From positions 325,828,929 to 325,892,928 of the forward strand of contig CM022301.1 in NCBI GenBank assembly GCA_011799875.1: a DNA stretch of 64,000 nucleotides. Direction: 5' to 3'. This DNA comes from Thinopyrum elongatum. Lineage: Eukaryota > Streptophyta > Magnoliopsida > Poales > Poaceae. How positions within the stretch are numbered: position 1 is the stretch's first letter; each line of letters begins with the position of its first letter. The notes beneath the pieces were generated by a model that was given only the letters and a program-made list of their open reading frames with translations, made no database searches and had not been told where the DNA came from. The translations under genes and the position numbers were made by a program. Positions 22,471 to 33,479 of this stretch are shown here, in pieces.

Positions 22471-23149
22471 AATAAACTGCATGCACTGAACGGCCGTGGG
22501 AAGAGGAAACTCCCATTGCATTAATTCTTTTCTTAATTAGAGCTAATTAACGCCTCTTGCATGCAGGTTCTGCGTACAGACTCTGGACGTGGGCAACTCC
22601 TTCCATGCGTTGCTAGTCAAGCAGTTACAGCTAATTACTAGGCATTTATTGCTAATTTTAATCCGTTGTGGAGCAGGAAGGCGTCTCTCTACTCGGCCTC
22701 GGTCTGCAGGTCAACGCCCGCTAGATCCTGTCCGCCTGCAAGCCGGATAGGGCCGCTCGCCTCCATCGAAGGGAGCGGCGCTTGTGCGCTCGTAAGCACG
22801 TTCACGCCGAACCTCACCAGCGCCTCCGAGCTCGGCACTCCACGTCGGCCTGCCTAGCCAGCTCCACAACGACCGGATCGCAGCCCAGCTGCGGTTCACT
22901 CGGACAGGGCTCACTCGGCCGTGAGGTCCCTGGGTTCACTCGGCCGGTCCTCGACAGCAACGACCATGACCACTGCATTCAACTCGTCTGTGGCTCGACT
23001 CCATGCGGCGAGCACACTGGTGGATTCGTCTTCCTTCGGTGCACGCGGTGACAGGTCAGGGCGACCCTCGACTGCGACATCTGCTTCCTTTCGCTCAATG
23101 CGCCATCGACCTTCCTGTGGAGATTCACTCGACCACCATGTGCATCGCC
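22471..23149 (+). other. GC-rich internal region of the outer element, no gene recognised
   Basis: Contains intron-like junction words (GCATGCAG before GTTCTGCG near 22560; GAGCAG before GAAGGC near 22673), which could mean that genomic rather than cDNA sequence was captured. No domain identified. Runs into the minisatellite at about 23150. Confidence 0.3.
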
Positions 23150-23660
23150 ACTTCATGGTTCACGGGATGCGTCTACTTCACTCGGACGCCCCGAGCGTCG
23201 TCACTCCGCGGGACGCGTCTACTTCACTCGGACGCCCCTTGCCTCGCCACTCCACGGGACGCGTCTACTTCACTTGGACACCCCGTGCGTCGCCACTCCG
23301 CGGGACGCGTCTACTTCACTTGGACACCCAGTGCGTCGCCACTCCGCGGGACGCGTGTCCTTCACTCGGACGCCCCGCGCATCGTCACTCCACGGGACAC
23401 GTCTCCTTCACTTGGACGCCCCGCACATTTATTTCACTCGAACACCCCGTGCGTCGCCACTCCGTGGGACGCGTCTACTTCACTTGGACACCCCGTGCGT
23501 CGCCACTCCGCGGGACACGTGTCCTTCACTCGGACGCCCCGCGCATCGTCACTCCGCGGGACGCGTCTCCTTCACTCGGACGTCCCGCACGTCTACTTCA
23601 CTCGGACACCCCGTGAGTCGCCACTCCGCTGGATGCGTCTTCATCACTCGCCCGCCCCGC
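23150..23660 (+). repeat. Minisatellite array A, 46-bp units
   Basis: About ten units of ACTCCGCGGGACGCGTCTAC / TTCACTCGGACGCCCCGTGC-type sequence, with period 46 bp where undamaged. It is a diverged relative of array C. ORFs through it are by-products of the repeat. Confidence 0.85.
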
Positions 23661-23689
23661 GCGGCGCCGCCCTGTTGGGCACGTCTTCA

Positions 23690-23995
23690 TCAACTTGCCC
23701 CCTCGGCCACACAGCGCACCGTCAAGCTGTTGGGTACATCTTCGACAACATGCTCGACTCGGCCACCCTACGCGCCGCAAAGCGGTCGGGCGCGTCTTCA
23801 TCAACTTTCCCATTCGGCCGCACAGCGCACCGTCAAGCGGTTGGGTACATCTTCGACAACATGCTCGACTCGGCCACCCTGTGAGCCGTCAAGCGGTCGG
23901 GCGCGTCTTCATCAACTTGCGCATTCGGCCGCACGGCGCACCGTCAAGCGGTTGGGTACATCTTCGACAACATGCTCGACGCGGCCGCCCCGCGC
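23690..23995 (+). repeat. Minisatellite array B, 111-bp higher-order units
   Basis: Three copies of a unit beginning GCGCACCGTCAAGC at 23714, 23825 and 23936, exactly 111 bp apart. Each includes TCGACAACATGCTCGACTCGG. Composed of the same CACTCGGCC-like words as arrays A and C. Confidence 0.85.
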
Positions 23996-25225
23996 GTCGC
24001 CTCTCGGTTGGTCACCTCATCACCACTCAGCTGCTCCGCGCGTCGCCACTTGGTTGGTCACCTCATCACCACTCGGCCGCTCCGCGCGTCGCCTCTTGGT
24101 TGGTCACCTCATCACCACTCGGCCGCCCCGCGCGTCGCCACTCGGTTGGTCACCTCATCACCACTCGTCCGCTCGGCGCGTCGTCTCTCGGTTGGTCACC
24201 TCATCACCACTCGGCCGCTCCGCGCGTCGCCACTTGGTTGGTCACCTCATCACCACTCGGCCGCGCCGCGCGTCGCCTCTTGGTTGGTCACCTCATCATC
24301 ACTCGGCCGCCCCGCGCGTCGCCACTCGGTTGGTCATCTCATCACCACTCGGCCGCCCCGCGCGTCGCCTCTCAGTTGGTCACCCCATCACCACTTGGCC
24401 GCTCCGCGCGTCGCCTCTTGGTTGGTCACCTCATCACCACTCGGCCGCTCCGCGCGTCGCCTCTTGGTTGGTCACCTCATCACCACTCGGCCGCCCCGCG
24501 CGTCGCCTCTAGGTTGGTCACCTCATCACCACTCGGCCGCTCCGTGCGTCGCCTCTTGGTTGGTCACCTCATCATCACTCGGCCGCCCCGTGCGACGCCG
24601 CCGCGCGTCGCCTCAAGGTTGGTCACCTCATCACCACCCGGCCGCCCCGCGCGTCGCCTCAAGGTTGGTCACCTCATCACCACTCGGCCGCCCGCGCGGC
24701 CTCTCGGTTGGTCACTCATCACCACTCTACCGCCCCGCGTCGCCCTCGGTTGGTCACCTCATCACCACTCATGCCCTCGCAGCGTCGCCACTCGGTTGGT
24801 CACCTCATCACCACTCGGCCACTCCGCGCGTCGCCTCTTGGTTGGTCACCCCATCACCACTCGGCCGCCCCGCGCGTCGCCTCTCGGTTGGTCACCTCAT
24901 CACCACTCGGCTGCCCCGCGCGTCGCCTCTCGGTTGGTCACCTCATCACCACTCGGCCGCCCCGCGCGTCGCCACTTGGTTGGTCACCTCATCACCACTC
25001 GGCCGGTCCGCGCGTCGCCTCTCGGTTGGTCACCTCATCACCACTCGGCCGCCCCGCGCGTCGCCACTTGGTTGGTCACCTCATCACCACTCGGCCGCCC
25101 CGCGCGTCGCCACTTGGTTGGTCACCTCATCACCACTCGGACGCCCCGCGCATCGCCACTCGGTGAGACACATCTACTTCAATCGGTCGCCCCGCGCATT
25201 GCCATCGGTTGGACACATCTTCACA
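23996..25225 (+). repeat. Minisatellite array C, about 26 units of 46 bp
   Basis: Unit: GCGCGTCGCCTCTCGGTTGG followed by TCACCTCATCACCACTCGGC and CGCCCC, period 46 bp (for example starts at 24084 and 24130). Because 46 is one more than a multiple of three and the unit lacks stops, all three forward frames stay open, giving ORFs of 412, 520 and 548 codons with a 46-residue super-repeat (GHLITTRPPRASPLGWSPHH and so on). These are not proteins. Confidence 0.9.
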
Positions 25226-26389
25226 ACTCGGCCACTCGCGCACCTTCAGACAGCTAAGTCATTCTACATGCGCTACATTCTGTTATTTCCGCGCTCCCGA
25301 GTATCCTGTAATTCGCACATCACATTCACTCGGAGGCCACGCCATCGAGTGTACCTCTACGCTCGGGTGCTTATTTTCACATACTTGCTTAGTACTGGTT
25401 ATGTGACTCCCGAGTCCAACTTCCATTTTTTCACATACATCATTCACAAACACCATGTGTTCTTCATTTCGAGTTTGCATCGGTCCTCCGGGGCTGCAAC
25501 TCAGTCGAAACACTACACTTCCGTTTTATTTGAGCCAGTACTCCAACGAGTTCAGTCGGATCCTTCACTTCGACAAGTTCGAACGGATCCTTTGCTCTTC
25601 CAGACTCTTGTTGGTTAACCAGCAAGCCCCTTGCACTCCCAGCGGGTGTCTATGGGTGTTATTCACACAAATTATTTCAGCACACATCAAATTTCCTCGA
25701 GAAATTATTACGTTGGCTTGTGCTATTTTTCATACACAAGTTACGCGACCAATCGACGGCCCTATGCGCCAACTTCATCGCTACTCAGACTCGGTCACCA
25801 TACCGATCTTAGCGCACCACAACACCGACCTTGTCGCTCTGTTGACTTCAAACACATCCGGTCGACCCCTCTATGGGATCCTCTTCATCGTATCAATGAT
25901 ATAGACCTCGTCAGGCATGAGACAGATAAGTCACTTTTGTAATCAAACTGCACACTTCACTTCTTTGCGAGTTTGCCTCTTTCGAGCATCACTCGGATGC
26001 TCCTCCTCACCATTACCCGAGTCCGACTCGATGAATTACAATTTATCCATTCAAAACTATATTAATCGTGTTCCGACAGGACCGCGGTCGAAGCCTATAG
26101 TATGCTCGGGGGCTACGCCACACTCGGGGGCTGCAGCTCATTCAGAATCACACTCTCCTGAGTGGTTGAATACTTCATCACCAGACAGATCTTTCACTTC
26201 AAACAAATGTATCCGATCCGCCACTTTGACAAGTTACATAATCACTCAGATGCTCTGCGCGCCATCTTCGTTCCTACTCAGGCTCAGTTGTCGCGTCGGT
26301 CTTGTTGCGTCGCAACCACACTACACTAACCTCGTCGCTACATCATCTTCGAAAACATCTGGCTAACTCCTCCGAGGATCATCTTTGCC
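25226..26389 (+). other. Internal spacer of the outer element between arrays C and D
   Basis: No gene recognised. Contains CTCGGGGGCTACGCC and CTCGGGGGCTGCAGC near 26107-26135, which resemble the polypurine tract of the element. Confidence 0.4.
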
Positions 26390-27050
26390 ACTCGGCTGGA
26401 CACGTAGTCCTTCACTCGGCCACCTCGCACATCTTCACCTGGCCGCCCTGCGCGTCGCCACTCGATTGTGCACGTAGTCCTTCACTCGGCCACCTCGCAC
26501 ATCTGCACTCGGCCGCCCTGCGCGTCGCCACTCGGCTGGCCACGTAGTCCTTCACTCGGCCACCTCGCACATCTGCCACTCGGCCGCCCTGCGCGTCGCC
26601 ACTCGGTGACACGTAGTCCTCACTCGGCCACGCGAACTCTTCACTCGGCGCCCCGCGCGTCGCCATTCGGTTGTGCTTGTGCACTCCTCACCACTCGGCC
26701 GCCCCGCGCGTCGCCACTCGGTTGTGCACGTAGTCCTTCACTCAGCCACCGCGCACATCTTCACTCGGCCGCCCGCGCGTCGCCATTCGGTTGTGCACAT
26801 CCTCACCACTCGGCCGCCCCGCGCAGTGCGCCACTCGCTGGAAGTAGTCCTTCACTCGGCCACCTCGCACATCTTCACTCGGCCGCCCTGCGCGTTGCCA
26901 CTCGGTTGTGCACGTCTTCACCGCTCGACCGCCCCGCGCGTCGCCACTCGGTTGTGCACGTCTTCACCACTCGGCCGCCCCGCGCGTCGCCACTCGGTTG
27001 TACACATCCTCGCCCCTCGACCGCCCCGTGCGTCACCTTCAGTTGGACTT
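26390..27050 (+). repeat. Minisatellite array D, about 70-bp units
   Basis: Units begin at CACGTAGTCCTTCACTCGGC: 26401, 26471, 26541, then about 26610, and continue with shorter variants to 27050. Shares the GCGCGTCGCCACTCGG word with array C, so one ancestral repeat probably gave rise to both. Confidence 0.85.
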
Positions 27051-28039
27051 GTCTTCACCATTACACCCCCAACACAGGAACGACTAAGTTACTCATATGA
27101 TCAAACCTCATATCACACTCTGTAGCGAGCTTACCTCTTTCGAGCATCACTCGGGGGCTACGCACAGTCGAGGGTTATGCCACCCTCAGGGGTTACACCC
27201 ATTTGATCAACCTGTTGATCACATCAGGAATATTTTTCTGACTATACATGATCGGTCCGCCGAAGATCCATAAGGGTAGCGCTGTCCACTCGGACATTCA
27301 CCCAAATCATTACCTGGAGTCATCTTCAGGACTGCAAAAGGGTGAAAACGACGCTCCACTACGGATACACTTGGCCCTTATTCTAGGCTCCAAGGCGTCA
27401 GTTTCACAAACTTGGACTCAGAGATGGCATGTGCTGGTGTTCCCCCGGGATAATGAGTGGCCTCTCTCCGGAGAGTCAGCCCACACGCTAGCCATGCCAC
27501 TCCGGTTTCATGGCACGTCCACATCGGACCACTAGTCTATCTCCTCCGGGAGACATACGAGTGCCACCAAGTTTTTCCTTGCAGTCAACTTACCCCGATA
27601 AGTCGGGAAGCGCGTCCACTCGGACAAATACCCCTTTTATGCAAAAGGGTGAAAAGAAGAAGCTATTGGTCAATGTAAGAAGTATTACTGGAACGATTAC
27701 TCCCTGGAGTGTACAGCTCTTTTCTACAGTCGGCAGTTTCGAGGCCGAATTCATTCATCGTGCCGAGAGCACGAAGATTCAACTGCTTGACCCAGTTCCA
27801 GGCTGAACTTATTTACCGTGCCGAGTGCACGAAGGTCAGTCCGACTGATTCAGCTCTAGACTGAGCTTATTCACCGTGCCAAGCGTGTGAAGATCCATTC
27901 CGAATGCATGAAGACCCACCATAGTTCTAGGTTGAAGTCATTTACCGTGCCGAGCGCATGAGGGTTCACCTGTTTAATTCAGTTCCAGACCAGAAGACAG
28001 GCTCTAAGACTCCCGCCGACTGCCCGCAGTCGACGGCGG
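27051..28039 (+). other. Internal spacer of the outer element between arrays D and E
   Basis: No gene. Contains CACTCGGGGGCTACGC near 27147. From about 27735 to 27970 it has repeated CCGTGCCGAG(A/C)GCA(C/T)GA words with TTCAGTTCCAG/CTAG spacers, an irregular repeat of about 60-70 bp. Confidence 0.4.
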
Positions 28040-28375
28040 TCTCGGGGACTACACCCAGTGGGTGCACTCAGTGTGCCCCCACTGGAATGGTATCCACTCG
28101 AAACGGTCCGCCCGGTCCGAGTGACGGCCAAACAACAACAAAAAAGACACGCTCTAAGACTCCCGTCGACTGCACTCAGCGTGCCCCCACTGGAATGGTA
28201 TCCACTCAGAACGGTCCGCCCGGTCCGAGTGACGGCCAAACAACAACAAAAAAGACAGGCTCTAAGTCTCGGGGACTACACCCAGTGGGTGCACTCAGCG
28301 TGCCCCCACTGGAATGGTATCCATTCGGAACGGTCCGCCCGGTCCGAGTGACGGCCAAACAACAAAAAAAAGACA
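28040..28375 (+). repeat. Tandem repeat E, three units of 108-119 bp
   Basis: GTGCCCCCACTGGAATGGTA recurs (with a near match first) at 28073, 28181 and 28300. Each is followed by GGTCCGCCCGGTCCGAGTGA and an A-rich AACAACAAAAAAGACA tail. Confidence 0.85.
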
Positions 28376-28639
28376 CATTCCAGACGTGAAGAAATTCCGA
28401 GTAATCAGTTACTCGATGCAGGACCAGCTCCAAATCACTCCAATTTTTTTTGCTATAAGGTGAGTTTAACGCTCCTCCGCGGACCCGTTTGAGCTCATTT
28501 CACTCGGACACTATGTAGTCCGGAATCCGTCAAGGCAACACGCGGAGATGAGACCGCCGGGTGACCAGAGGGAGTTCATGAGCGCCTCCGTAGCACTCGA
28601 CTCATCTGGGAATTCACCTCGACTCGACCCGCTCAACCT

Positions 28640-28658
28640 CGACCGATTCGGGGGCTAA
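28640..28658 (+). promoter_or_regulatory. Polypurine tract of the outer element
   Basis: GATTCGGGGGCTAA immediately precedes the TGACGAGG start of the 3' LTR at 28659; this is the expected plus-strand priming site position. Confidence 0.7.
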
Positions 28659-28965
28659 TGACGAGGACATGTATTGGGGGTAGGGTAATAGCCCTGATCT
28701 AAAGACCCTACCCTAGGACACCACACACACCTTATACTAGGCCCCAGGGCCAGATCAGCAGTCAGATGTTCTGCAGAGTGACATTCACTCGGAAGGCAAC
28801 AACCACTCAGAGCATAGCACTCCACTCGACGAACTCATTCCACTCGGAGCACCTGATCTCACTCGGATATGCGAAGACCAAACAGTCGACGAGGCAGTCG
28901 GAGCATCTTCTCATAGTGGAGGTTTCGTAGTGGGCTGACATTATGGCATTTATGCCCTTCTTTGT
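28659..28965 (+). repeat. 3' LTR of the outer element, first part
   Basis: Matches the 5' LTR from TGACGAGG to CTTCTTTGT, with small differences including an extra segment near 28828-28842 (GACGAACTCATTCCACT). Broken at 28965 by the nested Copia element. Confidence 0.88.
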
Positions 28966-31010
28966 TGTAGGGGAACGCAACAGAAAACAAAAAAATTCCG
29001 ACCTACGCACCAGCCCAGGACCACTATGGAGACTGCATACAAGGTTTGATCTTTTCGTTACCGACTCGTAGCGCAGCGGAAGTAGAGTCGATGACGATCG
29101 GCGGTGCAGATCCCCGCAGCTAGGACTTACAACCTCCCAACCGCGAGGATGTACTCCCTCATCTGCCCCACGGACAGCCCTCCGGGAGGTGGTCGAACAG
29201 TCCCCCGGACGGTGTCACGGACAGCCCTTCGGGAGGACCTTCGAAACTCGGACGGTCACTCGGACAGCCCTTCGGGAGGACTCACAGAACTCGGACCGTC
29301 ACTTGGACAGCCCTTCGGGAGGCACTCACGAACAACCCCTCGGGCACTAAGATCGAAACTACGACCTCTCTATAGAGTTGCACACATACGGTGTCATCTA
29401 TCCGGCAGGGCTTCGCCGTCCAGAACTAGTTCCTGCCGGAACCCAGACAGCCTTTCGACTCTGCAAAACTATTTCGCCGGGAGGGAGAGAGAAGCCAGAT
29501 CATGCAATGGCACTTGTATGTGAGAAAGGAGTGAGTTTGGGCAGCCCCCTCCACCTCTATTTATAGGAGAAGGAGGGGTGGAGGGGCTGAAATTTCAGCC
29601 ACATCCATCCATGTCATCTCCAAGATATTTTGGAGCAAAAGCCCAAAAAAGTGGCTTTCCAAAAAGTAACCAAAAAAACAATTTCACTATTCACGACGAC
29701 ATTTTTCAGCGTCCGTTCGAACAGCAAATATTTATGTGGGCTTAGAACATTTCCAGTACCCACTAAAATAATTTTCAACACGTTCTGAAACAATTCCAGA
29801 TTAGTGATTTTCATCTGCGAAAAGCATCTGAAGTGGTTCCGGCAGCTCCGGAACATTTCCGGTTTTCATCCCAGAAATTCCAGAAAGTTTCCAGAATGAT
29901 TCTGGCACCCTCCAAGAATTATCAGGCATGTGCCGAAACCAATTTGACTTAATGGAATACCCCGAAACAACTTTTCAGTTTCACCGAAACTCATCCGGTG
30001 TTCTCTCTGCAGAACTTTTCCGCTGTCCGAAACTTTTCGGTGTCCGAAATTTTTTCGGTGTTTTTCTCTCAGACTCCCTGTCTAGTATTCAACAGATAGA
30101 TGACCCTTAAGCGTGTGACCCTATAGGTTCGGTGAATTATAGACATAACACGGAACCTCTTCCGATCAATGATCAACATCGGAGCCGTGGACACCCATAT
30201 TGACCCCTATACCCACACGAATGAATATTCGAGTGAACCTCCAGTTGCCGTGTGCTATTCCTGTTGCTTCGCGATATGTTACAAATACCCGAGGTGAGAC
30301 ATGTTGGCATTCCCGTGGATCAACAACTTGTCCACTATGCTAGTTACCTCGTTACCGGTATTGTTCTCTTTTCTCGTTACCGTGTTCCGGCATCCCCGTG
30401 ATCAAATCACAAAGTGTCTGGCCAGACGATGATGGATACCATAACACCGAGAAGGCCCAGAGATATCTCTCCATCGTCGGAGGAGCAAATCCCAATCTTG
30501 AGCTATCAAGTTACTTGACATACTTTTCCATGAACCCGTAAGCCGCCGTAATAGCCACCCATTTACGGATGACGTTTAACAAACCCCAAAGTTCATGAAG
30601 CAAGCATGAAGAAACTCGATACTCTCATGGTCTAAGGAATCATGCAAACGTTAACCATCTCTGTGTTATTAACCATTAACTTGTGATAAAAGTAACTCAT
30701 AGCATAACATCAATCGGGTCGATTCAACACAAATGTTCTTCTAACATTGTGCCCTCAAAGCTGCTGGCATAGACATGCCCATGATTGGGAAAACATAATC
30801 ATCATGCAACACTTGAGCTAGTCTTAGAGGCATGACTAGGAATACATTTTACCGTTTATTATTTCACACGTGCACATGGGTTTTCCCCAGAGCCTTTATG
30901 GATATACGGGCTCGGGAACCACAACAGTTATAGCATGGAACATAAACATAATAATGAGCATGTAGATAAATAATAACATTTATTATTGCCTCTAGGGCAT
31001 ATCTCCTACA
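28966..31010 (-). repeat. 3' LTR of the nested Copia element
   Basis: 2045 bp. TATA box TATAAATA on the minus strand at 29558-29565. Four GGACAGCCCTTCGGGAGG-type units at 29169-29325 form a tandem series. The minus-strand polypurine tract GTGGGAGTC lies just outside, at 31011-31019. Confidence 0.88.
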
Positions 31011-31222
31011 GACTCCCACTTGCACTAGAGTCAATAATCTAGTTAATGCTAATGCACTTTACACCTGTGGCACACCGGTGTAAATATGCTTCGCTTGTGG
31101 TATAACCTGATGTCCAACGGATCTGACGACTTCAGCTCCGTGTGTATCTTTTCATATCCTCGCGTTTTCACGCTTTCACAAAATTCATATTTTGTGTGGA
31201 CTTGGTTTTGTATGTATGTGAA

Positions 31223-33472
31223 TCACAGGTCGAACCTGGATTCCTCAGACTGAGTTATGGAGCAACTACCTGCAGCAGTGTCCCATTGACAAAAGCCATC
31301 TTGGAACCATACTAAGTTCATGAATGAACTATATGATTCAACATCTTCTTTGTCGCTTTTAAAAGCGGCAACATACTTTGCCTCTGTTATAGAATTCGCC
31401 ACAGTAACTTGTTTGGAACAATTTCCAACTACCGTGCCACCATCTTGTGTATTGCACAAAACCCTTAACTTAAATCGAAAATCGCTTGGAGCATGGATGA
31501 AGATTGTATCGATGTAACCTTTTACAACGAACTCTTCACGATCTCCGCTTGCGAGAAAACATGTCATCAGTGCTACTATAGTACTCAATGACCCTTTTTC
31601 ACTGTTGTCCCATGATCAGTACTTTTGATCACTTTGGTATCTATACTCGCAACAACTTTGGGAGTATTGGACATATCTGGTTTGTTTTTACATACCATGG
31701 AATACATTATTAATCCAAACACAAGAGTGTGTTGAATCTCCATCATGTATTTTGCTCATCAGTGTTTTGGGACCCCGAGTCTTGCAAAAACTCTTTCCAT
31801 GTGGCTTCGGCAAGAATCACTCCTTGACGTTTTTAATGCTAAAAGGTTTTAGCATCTTGTCAATATGTATCTTTGCTCAGCCCCATTAGGTAAATCTATC
31901 TCCATAGATCATCATGCCTAATATAAAGGCTATTTAGCCCAAGCACTTCATCGAAAAACTATTTTCAAATGAAGTCCTAATTCATGTCAAGAAATTTATT
32001 TCCAATTAACAATGTGTGGAGCACACAAGGTTTTTAGAAATATTATTATACTCCCACTTACTTTCTTGAAACACAAGCATCTTTGTTACCCATTGATGAA
32101 GTCAAAACCCTTTTGACCATTTCATCAAAACACGAAGATTCCAACTCCATTTTGCTCTCTTCTGTCCTTCGCTGGAACTCTAAAGTTTGCACACTCACTA
32201 GCATCCTCTGGAATGACAAAATACCTTGGACTGTAACACATGCAAGTCCTTGGTTTTATTTCCATCAGATGGAAATCCTTTCGTCATCCATGTTTCATAT
32301 CTCATGATTTGAAATATGTATTAATTGCTAGTTCAACCCGAACTGACTTTAAGCATCGCTACGGTGAAACAACCTCATCGTAGTCAACTCCTTGAGCTTG
32401 TTATTGCAACAAGTCGAGCTTTATGGATAAAACATTTTTATCCGTATCAGTTTTTAGTTCCATAAATATTCGTCAGACTCTAAGTCTTCCGAAAGGTGTA
32501 TCAAGATTTTAATCTTGAAACATTTATATGGAGACTATCTCGGATTGTATTGGCATTTAGCCAATTCCGGAGTCAGGGCCCATCAACGCTTCCTTGTGTA
32601 TCGTAGGTATACTGTTGTCTAACAACAATATCTCGTTCGCGCACCTGAGAGGTTTGCACGAGCCTTGCCTACGTGGTTCAGCTGCAAGTTCGACCGAAGT
32701 CCATACATTTTATTGTAGAGACTTTCGTATCAGTCGCAGTAGGAAACTCCGGAATCACTTCCAAGGTTCCTTTCCTTTGACCTGATGACGAAGATACTGG
32801 TTATCTCGTCGAGTTGCACGGTCCTCCCACTCACCTTTTTGAAGGAACCATTTTCTTCAAAAACCATACCGTTCTTTGTGGCAAAAACCTTTGCCTCGGT
32901 ATAGTGGTGGGGGAATACCCAATAACTTGGGATAACCTATAAAATAGCACTTGTCTGATTTGGAATAGGTTTGTAACCTTTTACACAAGCCCCATATTCC
33001 AAATGTTAAGAAAAGATATAACATGGTTGGGCGTACCATACCATGGCGTCATTTCAACAGACCCGATGGAGCTCTTTTCAGTGTAAAAGCCGCAGTCTCT
33101 AAAGCATCACTTTAAAAGGGATAATGGCAAATTTATTTATGTTATCTTTAATCTTACCATGTCATAAATGGTTCGATTACATCTTCACAGACTTTCCACT
33201 TGCAGTGGTGTTCCGGGAGGTGCAAGCTATGAAACCCCTTTCACAACTCATCAGACATTCGCTAAACTTGTAACTCAAATATTCCTTTCTGCAATCGAAT
33301 TGTAGAAACATAATTTTCTTGTTACAATAACTTCTACTTCATTTTTGAAAACCTTTCGAATGATTTCAAAAGATCCAGACTTACGTCCCATCAAGCAAAT
33401 ATCCATATATCTACTTGAGTCATTTCTGAAGATAGTAAATCCACTACTTGCAACATTTATCGAACTACACAC
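31223..33472 (-). pseudogene. Copia pol remnants (integrase, RNase H), heavily decayed
   Basis: Read on the minus strand from high to low coordinates. 33472-33275 has an integrase-core-like piece (SSGFTIFRNDSSRY then LMGRKSGSFE). 33039-32857 has the post-integrase block IWG...KRLQT then KSDKCYFIGYPK. 31588-31223 has an RNase H-like piece (GGTVVGNCSKQ then TVANSITEAKYVAA). All are separated by stops and frame changes and no reverse transcriptase YVDD box is readable. The order fits a Copia polyprotein. The product would be non-functional. Confidence 0.65.
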
Positions 33473-33479
33473 ATCAAAT

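Noticed and set aside
22921..23884. ORFs of 231 and 293 codons
   Set aside because: Same cause: minisatellite arrays A and B.
23274..25618. Forward ORFs of 412, 520 and 548 codons in three frames
   Set aside because: They are translations of a 46-bp minisatellite without stops in any frame; peptides repeat every 46 residues and there is no domain.
23150..28375. CRISPR-like array
   Set aside because: Repeats are contiguous or variable without unique spacers of constant length, and the genome is a plant.
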